Below, piece after piece: positions 1 to 8,245 of a stretch of 51,063 bases of DNA. Under the pieces are notes generated by a model that saw nothing but the letters and a program-made list of their open reading frames with translations, made no database searches and was not told where the DNA came from. This DNA comes from GBS-DC sp037442365 (GTDB lineage: Bacteria > Armatimonadota > Fimbriimonadia > Fimbriimonadales > GBS-DC): positions 1 to 51,063 of the forward strand of contig JBBIQK010000017.1 in the NCBI GenBank assembly GCA_037442365.1. The letters are read 5' to 3'. Both the position numbers and the translations under genes were made by a program. Every line of letters starts with the position of its first letter. The stretch's first letter is position 1.

Positions 1-18
1 GTGTATTGGGGTCAGTGG

Positions 19-24
19 TATAAT
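19..24 (+). promoter_or_regulatory. -10 box of the Rrf2 regulator gene
   Basis: A perfect TATAAT lies 32 bp before the ATG of the Rrf2-type gene. The matching -35 element would fall at or before the window edge, so it cannot be judged. A GAGGAG ribosome-binding site at 41-46 follows. Confidence 0.6.
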
Positions 25-56
25 TCAGTTGAATGGTTGCGAGGAGATGAATTGGT

Positions 57-533
57 ATGACGAAGCTACTGGACTTGGGAGCGCGGACAGACTATGCGGT
101 GAAGGCACTGGCGTTGCTGGCGCAGCGTGGCGAAGGCGCAATCGTCACGGTCAAGGAGCTGGCGGAGGAGACAGGTATTTCCCAGCACTTCCTCTATAAT
201 ATTTTCGATGACCTGGCAAAGGCGGGGATTGTGCGCTCTTTTCGTGGGGTGAAGCGAGGGTTCGCGCTCTGCCGTCCACCAGAGGAGATTAGCTTCTATG
301 ATATTGTGTCGGCGGTTGAGGGGCTGATTGAGAAGCCACACTGCCTGCTGGATCGGAGTCGGGTCTGTTCGGCGACAAACCCCTGCGCGGCGCACTTTTT
401 CTGGGTCGGCTTGCGGGACTACGCCGAGCAGTCGATGCGCGAGTTGACGCTGGCGCAAATCGCACGCAAGACGCCGTTCACGCGGGACGGTAGCGACGGA
501 ACTCAATTAAGCCCTGCGAGTAGACGCCCTTGA
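57..533 (+). CDS. Rrf2 family transcriptional regulator, possibly Fe-S dependent
   Basis: A 158-residue Rrf2-family winged-helix DNA-binding protein. The N-terminal ARTDYAVKALALLA helix and the helix-turn-helix around residues 30-62 (TVKELAEETGISQHFLYNIF) are typical of IscR/NsrR/CymR relatives. Three cysteines in the C-terminal half, C96, C104 and C110, are spaced C-X7-C-X5-C. This resembles the three-cysteine cluster-binding loop of IscR and NsrR, although the first gap is longer than their usual X5, so an iron-sulfur or redox sensor is plausible but unproven. The ATG at 57 follows GAGGAG at 41-46 and a TATAAT at 19-24. It converges on ilvC with a 19-bp gap. Rrf2 membership is clear; the signal and target genes cannot be read from the sequence. 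Confidence 0.9.
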   Translation: MTKLLDLGARTDYAVKALALLAQRGEGAIVTVKELAEETGISQHFLYNIFDDLAKAGIVRSFRGVKRGFALCRPPEEISFYDIVSAVEGLIEKPHCLLDRSRVCSATNPCAAHFFWVGLRDYAEQSMRELTLAQIARKTPFTRDGSDGTQLSPASRRP

Positions 534-552
534 CCACGGACTCGACGCCTCT

Positions 553-1551
553 TTATTCGGTGCTTTTTCTCTGGAACGCCATCCGCGCGCGTACCGCCTC
601 GCCAACCTGTTCGATGGGGTGCTGCGCGCTGGCTTGCTCCAGCGCGTGAAACACAGGGCGCCCTGCGAGGTTTTCCAGAATCCATTCGCGGGCAAACGCG
701 CCAGTCTGGATTTCGTGCAGAATCTGGCGCAGGGTCTCGCGTGTATGCGAGTCGACAATCCGCGTTCCGCGCGTCATCGCGCCGTAGTGCGCCGTGTCGG
801 AGATGGCGAACTCCATCCCGCGAATGCCGCTTTCGTAAATCAGGTCGGTAATCAGCTTCAGCTCGTGCAAACATTCGAAGTAGGCGACTTCGGGGGCGTA
901 GCCCGCCTCGACCAGCGTCTCAAAAGCAGCGCGTATCAGTGCGGGCACGCCGCCGCACAGCACCGCCTGCTCGCCAAACAGGTCGCACTCGCACTCCTCG
1001 CGGAAGGTGGTCTCATAAACGCCCGCGCGCGTCCCACCAAGCGCCCGTGCGTAGGCAAGCGCAATCGCCTTCGCCTCGCCCGTGTAGTTCTGATGAACCG
1101 CTATCAGACACGGCGCGCCGTGCCCCTGTAGGAACAGACGGCGCAGCTGGGGACCGACCGCTTTCGGCGAGACCATAAACACATCGATCTCCTCAGGAGG
1201 CGTTATCTGCCCGAAGTGAATATTGAACCCGTGCGCGAAGCCGAGCGCTTGCCCCGTGCGCAGATGGGGCGCAATCTGCTCGGCGTACAGGCGCGGCTGT
1301 TGTTCGTCGTTGACCAGCAACATCAGCACATCAGCGCGGGCGACTGCCTCCGCAACAGGGGCGACTGGAAAGCTGTCCGCCTGCGCGCGCTCCCACGAGA
1401 GTCCCTGTCGTGCGCCGATGAGTACCTGTAGCCCGCTGTCACGCAGATTTTGCGCCTGTGCGCGCCCCTGGGAACCGTAGCCGATAATGGCAATCGTCCG
1501 ATCCTGCAACGGCGTCAGGGGCGCATCGGCTTCTGTGTAGACCTGTGCCAT
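553..1551 (-). CDS. ilvC: Ketol-acid reductoisomerase (class I)
   Basis: Second enzyme of the branched-chain amino-acid pathway: NAD(P)H- and Mg2+-dependent isomeroreduction of acetolactate or acetohydroxybutyrate in the cytoplasm. The 332-residue length fits the short class I enzyme. Visible are the Rossmann motif GYGSQG (24-29), H107 in FAHGF, K130 in SPKAVG, the metal ligands D190 and E194 (CDLFGEQ) and E226/E230 (YFECLHELKL). The cofactor-selecting loop ARQGLSWERA (47-56) carries S52, which in this family more often goes with NADPH than an acidic residue would, but cofactor use cannot be settled by eye. The start overlaps the upstream ybbR-type stop by one base (TGATG), so the two are co-transcribed. 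No other ilv or leu gene is nearby, so it sits outside a biosynthetic operon. Confidence 0.97.
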   Translation of the reverse strand: MAQVYTEADAPLTPLQDRTIAIIGYGSQGRAQAQNLRDSGLQVLIGARQGLSWERAQADSFPVAPVAEAVARADVLMLLVNDEQQPRLYAEQIAPHLRTGQALGFAHGFNIHFGQITPPEEIDVFMVSPKAVGPQLRRLFLQGHGAPCLIAVHQNYTGEAKAIALAYARALGGTRAGVYETTFREECECDLFGEQAVLCGGVPALIRAAFETLVEAGYAPEVAYFECLHELKLITDLIYESGIRGMEFAISDTAHYGAMTRGTRIVDSHTRETLRQILHEIQTGAFAREWILENLAGRPVFHALEQASAQHPIEQVGEAVRARMAFQRKSTE

Positions 1552-2549
1552 CAGGCGTCCTCCTTCGGTTGGGGTTGCGTTTCCGACTCGGCGGGCGGTT
1601 TCGGGCGCGTCGGTTCAGGCTGCGCCTCACGCTGGATACGCACACGCACGGTGACCTCCCGCGCCCCCAGAATCTCCACGCCCGGAGGCGGCTTAAGGGG
1701 TACGCGCATCTCGGCGTCGCTGGTCTTATTGCGCAGCGAGATGGGCGCGGTTTCAATCACATTAATCTGCGCCAATCGTGCAGGACTGCCACGCAACTGC
1801 ACCGACACTGGCTCCACAGAAAACCAGATGACCCGATACGGGAAAGGGGGCAGGTCATCGAGGCGGGGGCTCACAGGCACCGTTCTGGAGGTCGGCTGCG
1901 GGATCAGGCGCACCTTCAGGCGCACCTCAGCAGGCGCAATCTGCACGCCCATCACAGCCTCGCCACGCTCGTCGACAGGGGTCGGCGCCATCTCCAGCTC
2001 TAGGTCGCCCTGCAAGCCCGTCATGTCGAAGTTGATTTGCACAGCGCGCACGCGCCGCACCTGAGACGCTGCGCCCAAAACGCGCACACTGGCAGGCTCA
2101 GGCACTGCCTCCGCCAGCACTTCCTGCAACTCTGGTATTCCCGTCAGGTTGACACGCACGGGAAACTGGCGACTCAAGCGCGGCTCCAGCGTGACCCGCA
2201 CGACGGGGCGTTCGGGTGCGACCGTCAGTTGCTCGCGCCACTCGATGGGGTAGTCCAAGCGTATAGCGAGTCGGTTCTCGCCCGGCTTGGCGCGGCTGAG
2301 GTCTACCGATGCGCGGATTTGCTCGGCGCGAGTCTGTTCCACCAGTTCCTTGACGCCGCGCAAGATGACCCGTGCGCGGGGGCTACTCTCCATGCGCACC
2401 TCGTAGTTCTGAGGCGTGTTGATGAGTTCAATCGGTACCTCGTAGGTGCGCTCGATGACGGGGTGCAGCTGCGACTGCACATACAGCGCCAGCAACACCG
2501 CCGTCGTCAGGGCGCCGACTTTCTCCAGCAGGTTCTCGCGCCACCGCAT
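1551..2549 (-). CDS. YbbR-domain (CdaR-like) membrane-anchored protein
   Basis: A 332-residue protein with one N-terminal membrane segment (about residues 10-27, VGALTTAVLLALYVQSQ) followed by tandem extracytoplasmic YbbR-like beta-rich repeats, seen as recurring VxVxLxG-type strands. In Firmicutes the YbbR protein CdaR binds and modulates the di-adenylate cyclase CdaA and is normally encoded beside cdaA and glmM. Neither gene is present here: the gene sits between a Gfo/Idh/MocA oxidoreductase (19-bp gap) and ilvC (1-base overlap). The family call is good. A cyclic di-AMP role is inferred from the family, and is of interest because two other cyclic di-AMP-linked genes (KimA-like and DarA) lie in this window. 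Confidence 0.82.
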   Translation of the reverse strand: MRWRENLLEKVGALTTAVLLALYVQSQLHPVIERTYEVPIELINTPQNYEVRMESSPRARVILRGVKELVEQTRAEQIRASVDLSRAKPGENRLAIRLDYPIEWREQLTVAPERPVVRVTLEPRLSRQFPVRVNLTGIPELQEVLAEAVPEPASVRVLGAASQVRRVRAVQINFDMTGLQGDLELEMAPTPVDERGEAVMGVQIAPAEVRLKVRLIPQPTSRTVPVSPRLDDLPPFPYRVIWFSVEPVSVQLRGSPARLAQINVIETAPISLRNKTSDAEMRVPLKPPPGVEILGAREVTVRVRIQREAQPEPTRPKPPAESETQPQPKEDA

Positions 2550-2568
2550 CGTTGGGAAGTGTACCCTG

Positions 2569-3810
2569 TTAGCCGCGCCATGCGCCCCGGGCGACCGCGG
2601 GCACGAAAGTTTCCAGTTCAGGGCAGGGGAGGGGAACGGTCGCGCCGCGCTCCGCGCTCAGATACGCCGCCATCAGCAGCTCGGTAATCCGCGCGCCGTA
2701 CTCCAGCGTGTAAAACGGCGTTTCGCCTGCAAGGAAACACTCCGTAAAGTAGCGATTCTCGGCGATGTAGCCGTAGGCGTGCGCCTCGTCCGCGAGGTAG
2801 GGCATCAGCCCCTGTTCCGCGTTCTGTTTTTCCACGAGGTCTTCGCCTGCCGCGCCTTGAACCGCGCGGCTGAAAAAGATTTCGCCCTCGCCGCGCAGGG
2901 TGTTGATGGCAAGCATATATTCGGGTCCCAGCACTTCGAAAGTCAGCCGCAATCCCGCGCCCACGAAGCACCACGAGGTGCTGGCTTCCACCATCGCTTT
3001 ATTGCCCGATGGCGTGCGGAACTCGATTCGGGCGGTCGCGTAGTCTTCGGCGGGCGCGCGGGTGTAGTCCACCTCCATCTCGTGGGCGTAATCTTCGCGT
3101 AATCGCTGGGCGTATTCCGGGCGCGCCCACTTGAGGCAGGCAATCGTCGCCGAGACGGAGCAGGGGAGCAGAGCAGTGAGCGGCTGATCGGGCGGGGTGA
3201 GCGCGTACCAGCCCGCCGCCACACTGTGGCACATCATGTCGTTCAGCACGCCGCCGCCCTGCAAGTCGCCGCGCCAGAACCACGCGCGATGGGGACCGCT
3301 GTGTTCCTCCGCACAGCGCGCCAGGTACGGCTCGCCCGCAACCGCCGCCCCACGCCGCCAGAGCAGCTCCCTACCGCGCACAAGGGCAGGGGCAAAGAGC
3401 TGATTCTCGAGGTAGCCGTGCGGAATACCTGCCGCGGAAACCGCCTGCAGGATCTGGCGCGCCTCGTGCAGGTTGCGTGCGAGGGGTTTTTCCACCGCCA
3501 GCCCCCTGAGCGTTGCGCGCCCCGATTGCATCTCCTCGGCAATCGCCTCAATGAGTTCCACACGCACATAGTTGGGCGCGAGAAACCAGATGGCGTCCAC
3601 CTCAGGGTCGCGCGTCAACGCCCGCACATCAGTATAGACCCGCGGATCGCCCACGCCCAGCGTCCGACAGAAGTCGGCAAGTTCGGAACCTTTGGCGGGA
3701 TTGGTCGTCATAATTGCTGTGATTTCGGCGTTGCGGATGCTGGCGAACGCCTGCGCGTGGAATCGCGCCACAAACCCGCTGCCAACAAAGCCAATTCGCA
3801 AACGACTCAT
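2569..3810 (-). CDS. Gfo/Idh/MocA family NAD(P)-dependent oxidoreductase
   Basis: A 413-residue sugar or cyclitol dehydrogenase-type protein. The N-terminal Rossmann fold starts LRIGFVGSGFVARFHAQAF, and the family's EKPLARNLHEA segment contains the conserved Lys of the EKP motif. A C-terminal GFO_IDH_MocA alpha/beta domain follows. The frame is open further upstream to 3927, but homology begins at MSRLRIGF, so the ATG at 3810 is chosen; no clear ribosome-binding site precedes it. The substrate cannot be deduced. It is the first gene of the minus-strand group leading to the YbbR gene and ilvC, and it is divergent from the secreted propeller protein at 3906. Confidence 0.88.
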   Translation of the reverse strand: MSRLRIGFVGSGFVARFHAQAFASIRNAEITAIMTTNPAKGSELADFCRTLGVGDPRVYTDVRALTRDPEVDAIWFLAPNYVRVELIEAIAEEMQSGRATLRGLAVEKPLARNLHEARQILQAVSAAGIPHGYLENQLFAPALVRGRELLWRRGAAVAGEPYLARCAEEHSGPHRAWFWRGDLQGGGVLNDMMCHSVAAGWYALTPPDQPLTALLPCSVSATIACLKWARPEYAQRLREDYAHEMEVDYTRAPAEDYATARIEFRTPSGNKAMVEASTSWCFVGAGLRLTFEVLGPEYMLAINTLRGEGEIFFSRAVQGAAGEDLVEKQNAEQGLMPYLADEAHAYGYIAENRYFTECFLAGETPFYTLEYGARITELLMAAYLSAERGATVPLPCPELETFVPAVARGAWRG

Positions 3811-3905
3811 ACAGGAGAGATTTCCGTAATTTTCTCTGGATTCCTGCCTACAGACTTGCAGGAGAGGGCAGGGGAACGCCAAAATAGATACGCAGGAGGC
3901 TAACT

Positions 3906-5363
3906 GTGACGATGAGACGCTGGACAACTACTCTGATCGCTGTAATCGGATTGACAAGCGCATTCGCGCAACCTGCCATCACGGAACCGTTGCTGACGGA
4001 CGCGCCCTGGCCCACCTGGGGACGGGATATGCGGCGCAGCCACTTCGTGGACGACCTCTCGGGACCCAATCAGCCCGCGGTGCTATGGTTTTCGCGCGGC
4101 GGCGCGCTGGAAGAGCCGGCAATCCCCGGTCCCAGCCTCTGGGCGCCACAACACCCGGCAACAGGCTCACGCTACACCCGCTACACTTTTTATAACCCCG
4201 TCAACGGGCGCGCAACAGGCTCGTTTGGCCCGTTCTGGGGACAGCCATCCACGCCGATTTTCCTTAACGCGGCGGTTTTTATCGTGGACAACGACGGAGT
4301 GCCTGTGCTACCTCCCGTGCCATGGGATGCGCTCATGCTTTCGGGAGGGCAGTATGAGTGTCTGCTGTTCAGCGCCACCCCTGTGGATGGCTATCCCGAT
4401 GTGTCGTGGACGATACGCGGTGTGCCCGCCTATCGCACTGGCTTCGGCGCGACCACCGACGGCAACTACATTCTGCCTGTGTTCGCCGATAATTTCGGCA
4501 ACATCATCTTTTTGTTCCTGGCATGGTTCGTTGAGGTCAACGATGACCTGGAGATTCAGGATGTTGTTGCCGATTACGGAGGACTGATTTTTGATCAGAT
4601 TCCGTCCGCCGCGCTCAGCTCTGTCTCCTCGAATCAGGATGGCTCGCTGCTGCTGTTTGGTTTCCACAACGGGTTGGTTGTTGCGATTGACTTCACGATT
4701 TTCGACTACGCCTGGTTCACCGATATTCCAACCTTGAGCGATAGTGGCAGTGGTCCCGAAGTGCTTTCGGACTCGGTGGATCGCCCGATTGCGGTGACTT
4801 CGGATAACGCGACGGCGATTGTGTGTGGCTCCAATAGCGGGCGCGTCTACGGCGTGGCTATGGCGGATGGCTCTCGACAGTGGGAGTATCAGGCAGGCGG
4901 CGCGATTATGGCAGGTCCCTCGATTGGTCCCGACCCCGGCAACGGCAACGAAGACACGGTCTACATCGTGGTGCGCCACTCGCCGACCCAGAGCGCGATT
5001 CACGCGATTCGCGCGTCGGATGGAGCAGGGAAGTGGGTGCGCGTGCTGCCGAATGTGAGCCGTTGCACGCCCACGATTGACCAGGACGGTGTGCTTTACA
5101 TCGGCGACGAACGGGGCTTCCTGTACGCGATCAACCCCAACAACTCGGTTCGCTGGCAGACCTATCTGGGCGCGCCGATTCGGATTGCGCCGGTGATGGG
5201 CGAGTTTGACTATAACGGCGACCCCACACCCATCATGTATGTGGCGGCGTCCAATCGATTCCTGTACGCGATTGTCGACCAATCGGTGCTGTCTACCAGG
5301 ACTACCCCCGGCGTCGGCACAGGTAGGGTAGGTACCATACCGCTTCCCGGTGGGATTCAATAA
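3906..5363 (+). CDS. Secreted PQQ-like beta-propeller repeat protein
   Basis: A 485-residue protein with a signal peptide (basic start, hydrophobic segment, likely cleavage after AFAQ near residue 20). Repeats resemble PQQ-type propeller blades, such as DGSRQWEYQAGGAIMAGPSI, DGAGKWVRVLPNVSRCTPTI and NNSVRWQTYLGAPIRIAPV, with the recurring pattern of W-x-Y/R followed by a glycine turn and DGVLYIGDERGFLYAINP. Such proteins fold as beta-propellers and act as extracytoplasmic scaffolds or binding proteins; no cofactor ligand is evident. AGGAGG at 3894-3899 is best spaced for the GTG at 3906, with an ATG at 3912 as alternative. A strong hairpin at 5372-5400 ends the unit. The specific function is unknown. 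Confidence 0.75.
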   Translation: MTMRRWTTTLIAVIGLTSAFAQPAITEPLLTDAPWPTWGRDMRRSHFVDDLSGPNQPAVLWFSRGGALEEPAIPGPSLWAPQHPATGSRYTRYTFYNPVNGRATGSFGPFWGQPSTPIFLNAAVFIVDNDGVPVLPPVPWDALMLSGGQYECLLFSATPVDGYPDVSWTIRGVPAYRTGFGATTDGNYILPVFADNFGNIIFLFLAWFVEVNDDLEIQDVVADYGGLIFDQIPSAALSSVSSNQDGSLLLFGFHNGLVVAIDFTIFDYAWFTDIPTLSDSGSGPEVLSDSVDRPIAVTSDNATAIVCGSNSGRVYGVAMADGSRQWEYQAGGAIMAGPSIGPDPGNGNEDTVYIVVRHSPTQSAIHAIRASDGAGKWVRVLPNVSRCTPTIDQDGVLYIGDERGFLYAINPNNSVRWQTYLGAPIRIAPVMGEFDYNGDPTPIMYVAASNRFLYAIVDQSVLSTRTTPGVGTGRVGTIPLPGGIQ

Positions 5364-5371
5364 CTCTTGCG

Positions 5372-5407
5372 TGCAAGGGCGCCGAGAGTGCGCCCTTGCA
5401 TACTTTT
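5372..5407 (+). terminator. Rho-independent terminator-like hairpin
   Basis: An 11-bp perfect stem (TGCAAGGGCGC at 5372-5382 pairing with 5390-5400) closes a 7-nt loop and is followed by TACTTTT. It lies just after the propeller gene stop. The 3' arm also carries the -35 element of the next promoter. Confidence 0.75.
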
Positions 5408-5423
5408 GCAAATGGGGTATAAT
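5396..5423 (+). promoter_or_regulatory. Sigma-70-type promoter of rho
   Basis: TTGCAT at 5396-5401, a 16-bp spacer and a perfect TATAAT at 5418-5423. This leaves a rho leader of about 70 nt. The -35 hexamer is embedded in the 3' arm of the upstream terminator stem. Confidence 0.7.
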
Positions 5424-5502
5424 TGGCGTACTGCGATGGATACTCCCCCTGAACGGCGCATAGCGCAGGGATGGGCAACTACATTGGACGGGATAGGCAA
5501 CG

Positions 5503-6873
5503 ATGAGAAGACGAACGCAAACCACCACCTCGACTGAGGAGTCTGTTGAGACTTTGACCAACGGCGCGGGCGATACCCTCGAAGTGGAGATGCGCCCCAA
5601 GCCGAAAGAGACCGCCGACTTCAAACAACTCTGGCAGCAGCCGCTGAGCGATCTCAAGCGCCGCGCCAAGCGAGTTGGCATCAGCGACGATATCGACGAC
5701 AAGGCGGAACTGATTTACTACATCCTCCGCGCCACCGCCAGCGAGCCGGGCAGCGAATACGCCTGGGGCGTGCTGGAAATCCTGCCCGACGGGTGGGGCT
5801 TCCTGCGCCGCCATCCGAACCTTCAGAGCGTCAGCGAGGATGTCTATGTCTCGCAGTCGCAAATCAAGCGCTTCGGGTTGCGCACGGGCGACCTGGTGTT
5901 TGGGGTGGCGCGCCCGCCCAAAGAGGGCGAAAAGTATTACGGGCTGCTGCGGGTGGAAGCCATCAACGGCGCGCCCGCCGACGAAGCCCGCCGCCGCAAG
6001 GATTTCGAACAGCTCACCCCGCTCTATCCAAACCAGCGTCTGGTGATGGAGACCACCCCAGAAAACACCTCAGGGCGTATCATCGACCTGATTGCGCCCA
6101 TCGGTAAGGGACAGCGCGCGCTCATCGTCGCGCCGCCGAAAGCGGGGAAGACCACACTGCTGAAAAACATCGCCAACAGTATCACCACCAACCACCCTGA
6201 AGTAATTCTGCTGGTGTTGCTGGTAGATGAACGCCCCGAAGAGGTCACCGACATGCGGCGCTCGGTCAGGGGGCAGGTGATTAGCTCGACCTTCGACGAG
6301 CCGCCTGAAAACCATATGCGGGTGGCGGACCTGGTGCTGGAGCGCGCCAAGCGACTGGTGGAGCAGGGGAAAGATGTGGTGATTCTGCTGGACAGCCTGA
6401 CCCGTTTCGGGCGCGCCTCGAACCTGACCACCAGCCCCAGCGGGCGTACCCTATCGGGCGGTCTGGACCCCGCTGCGCTGTATCGTCCGAAGCGCTTCTT
6501 CGGCGCGGCGCGCAACATCGAAGAGGGCGGCAGCCTCACCGTGATTGCCACCTGTCTCGTCGACACAGGCTCCCGTATGGACGAGGTGATTTTCGAGGAG
6601 TTCAAGGGTACGGGCAACATGGAGCTGGTGCTTTCGCGCGACCTTGCCGAGCGACGCATCTTCCCAGCCATCGATGTGAAGCGGTCGGGAACACGCCACG
6701 AAGAACTGCTGTATTCCAAAGAGGAACTGATAGCGATCTGGCAACTGCGACGACTGCTGGCGAATCAGGAAGACCTTGTCGAAGCGGCGGAGCAACTTAT
6801 CCGACTGCTGCAACGCACTAAATCGAATCGCGACTTCCTGATGGAAGTGGTCGCGCGCACCCGCTCAGGATAG
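5503..6873 (+). CDS. rho: Transcription termination factor Rho
   Basis: A 456-residue hexameric RNA helicase/ATPase that ends transcription at Rho-dependent sites. The first 40 or so residues are a low-complexity polar extension. The Rho N-terminal helical domain (about 43-78, PLSDLKRRAKRVGI) and the cold-shock-like RNA-binding domain (about 84-155, GVLEILPDGWGFLR) follow. The RecA-like core has Walker A PPKAGKTT (211-218), Walker B VVILLDS (292-298), the SPSGRTLSGG secondary-site loop (311-320) and the FFGAARNIEEGGS segment. Length and order match bacterial Rho. It has its own strong promoter and a leader of about 70 nt, compatible with self-regulation known for the family. The DUF151 gene follows after 11 bp. 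Confidence 0.98.
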   Translation: MRRRTQTTTSTEESVETLTNGAGDTLEVEMRPKPKETADFKQLWQQPLSDLKRRAKRVGISDDIDDKAELIYYILRATASEPGSEYAWGVLEILPDGWGFLRRHPNLQSVSEDVYVSQSQIKRFGLRTGDLVFGVARPPKEGEKYYGLLRVEAINGAPADEARRRKDFEQLTPLYPNQRLVMETTPENTSGRIIDLIAPIGKGQRALIVAPPKAGKTTLLKNIANSITTNHPEVILLVLLVDERPEEVTDMRRSVRGQVISSTFDEPPENHMRVADLVLERAKRLVEQGKDVVILLDSLTRFGRASNLTTSPSGRTLSGGLDPAALYRPKRFFGAARNIEEGGSLTVIATCLVDTGSRMDEVIFEEFKGTGNMELVLSRDLAERRIFPAIDVKRSGTRHEELLYSKEELIAIWQLRRLLANQEDLVEAAEQLIRLLQRTKSNRDFLMEVVARTRSG

Positions 6874-6884
6874 GAGAGACCACC

Positions 6885-7538
6885 ATGCGCGACGACGAAC
6901 GCAAGCGACCGTTCGACGAAGACCCTGACGACGAGTTCGAAGACCTCTTTGAGGAGGAGGATGACCCCTTCGCGGACGATGACGACGACCCCTTCGAGGG
7001 TCTGTTTCCAGAGTCGTCGGAAGAGGCGGAACTCGAAGAGATAGAGGCGCAGTTGCAACGCCTGCTCGGCGGCGAGCCGTCCAGCGAGCTTGAGGAGCGC
7101 ACCCCGCGCTTCGATCGCGGACGCGAACTGGAGGTGCGCGTCACGGGAGTGTATGAACGCATCGAGCATGGTCAACCTCGTGCGCTGCTGGTGCAGGTGC
7201 GCGACAACTACGGGCGCACCGTGCCCATCGTGATTGGTCCTTTCGAGGCGCACGCGATAGTCTCCGCGCTCAACGACGACACGCCGCCGCGCCCCATGAC
7301 GCACGACCTGACGCGCAACATCCTCACACGGCTGGGCGTGAGCATCGACCGCGTGGTGATTGACGACCTCTGGCAAGGCACTTTCTACGCCAAAATCTAC
7401 CTGCTGCACGGCGACGAAGAGATTGAAATCGACTCGCGCCCCAGCGACGCGATTGCGCTTGCGCTGCGCTTCCGCGCCCCGATTTACATGGCGGAGTCAG
7501 TACTGGAAGCGGAAGGTCAGCCTGAGGACTATAGTTAA
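6885..7538 (+). CDS. Bifunctional nuclease (DUF151) family protein with acidic N-terminus
   Basis: A 217-residue protein. Residues 1-75 are strikingly acidic (runs such as DEFEDLFEEEDDPFADDDDD). Residues about 83-205 form a DUF151/BFN domain, with VPIVIGPFEAHAI, RPMTHDLTRNILTRLG and the signature IEIDSRPSDAIALALRFRAPIYM. Plant and bacterial members have been reported as nucleases, but most have no proven role. It starts 11 bp after rho and is probably co-transcribed with it. The acidic leader is longer than usual for the family and may act as a nucleic-acid mimic or disordered tail; this is inference. Confidence 0.88.
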   Translation: MRDDERKRPFDEDPDDEFEDLFEEEDDPFADDDDDPFEGLFPESSEEAELEEIEAQLQRLLGGEPSSELEERTPRFDRGRELEVRVTGVYERIEHGQPRALLVQVRDNYGRTVPIVIGPFEAHAIVSALNDDTPPRPMTHDLTRNILTRLGVSIDRVVIDDLWQGTFYAKIYLLHGDEEIEIDSRPSDAIALALRFRAPIYMAESVLEAEGQPEDYS

Positions 7539-7561
7539 CATAATACCACTTATCAGACTCT

Positions 7562-8227
7562 ATGCGCGCCCTCTGGAACCGTATCGTTTTCGACCTCGCG
7601 TATGTGTTTTTCAAGGCGCTGTTCGCGATTACTTTTCGGTTCCCGTTTTTTGTGTGGCTGCGCATCGAGGGGCGTCGGCATGTGCCGCGTCGCGGTGGGC
7701 TGATTGTGGCGGCGAATCATCTCTCGCTGGCGGATCCGCCCGTGCTGTGGTACGCCGCGCCGCGCCACCTGTGTTTTATGGGACGCGCGGACATCCCCAG
7801 CATCCCCATCGTCGGCGCGATTGCCCGACTGGCGAAGATGGTCCCCATCAGGCAGCGCGCCCCCGATCGCAACGGGCTGAAACTTGCCATAGAGACCGTT
7901 CAAAGCGGCGAGGCGCTGGCAATTTTTCCTGAAGGCGAGCTGTCCGAGTCGCGCGATTTGCAGCCCTTCCTGCCAGGGGTGCTGTTGATTCTGCGTCAGA
8001 CGCGCGCGCCTGTGTTGCCTGTGGGAATCACGGGCACGGAGCGAATCCTGCCCTACGGGAAGCTGGTTCCCAGACCTGCCTTTGGCGTGGTGTGCGTGCG
8101 TTTTGGAGAGGTCATTCCCGCCGAACAAATATTGAGCCTGCCCAGCGCGGAGGCGCAGCTGGCGTTTCTGGAGGAGCAGGTCGCCCAGCTTTCTGGACAA
8201 CACAGGGCGCGCGCCCGCACAGAGTAA
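7562..8227 (+). CDS. plsC: 1-acyl-sn-glycerol-3-phosphate acyltransferase (PlsC family)
   Basis: A 221-residue membrane-associated acyltransferase that adds the second acyl chain in phosphatidic acid synthesis. An N-terminal hydrophobic segment (about 10-34) precedes the catalytic H-X4-D motif NHLSLADPP (52-60), block II at GRADIPSIPIVG, and the glycerophosphate-binding block FPEGELSES (122-130), in which the common T/R positions are replaced by E/L. Block IV appears as PVLPVGITGTE. The start at 7562 has no Shine-Dalgarno. The first step enzyme partner plsX is elsewhere in the window (26.3 kb). Confidence 0.92.
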   Translation: MRALWNRIVFDLAYVFFKALFAITFRFPFFVWLRIEGRRHVPRRGGLIVAANHLSLADPPVLWYAAPRHLCFMGRADIPSIPIVGAIARLAKMVPIRQRAPDRNGLKLAIETVQSGEALAIFPEGELSESRDLQPFLPGVLLILRQTRAPVLPVGITGTERILPYGKLVPRPAFGVVCVRFGEVIPAEQILSLPSAEAQLAFLEEQVAQLSGQHRARARTE

Positions 8228-8233
8228 TCAGGG

Positions 8234-8239
8234 TACAAT
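8234..8239 (+). promoter_or_regulatory. -10-like box abutting the DUF4058 gene
   Basis: TACAAT with a GGG in front, six bases before the ATG at 8246 and with no Shine-Dalgarno between. One of a recurring set of -10-like boxes next to start codons, which would give a leaderless mRNA. Confidence 0.45.
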
Positions 8240-8245
8240 TTAGAC

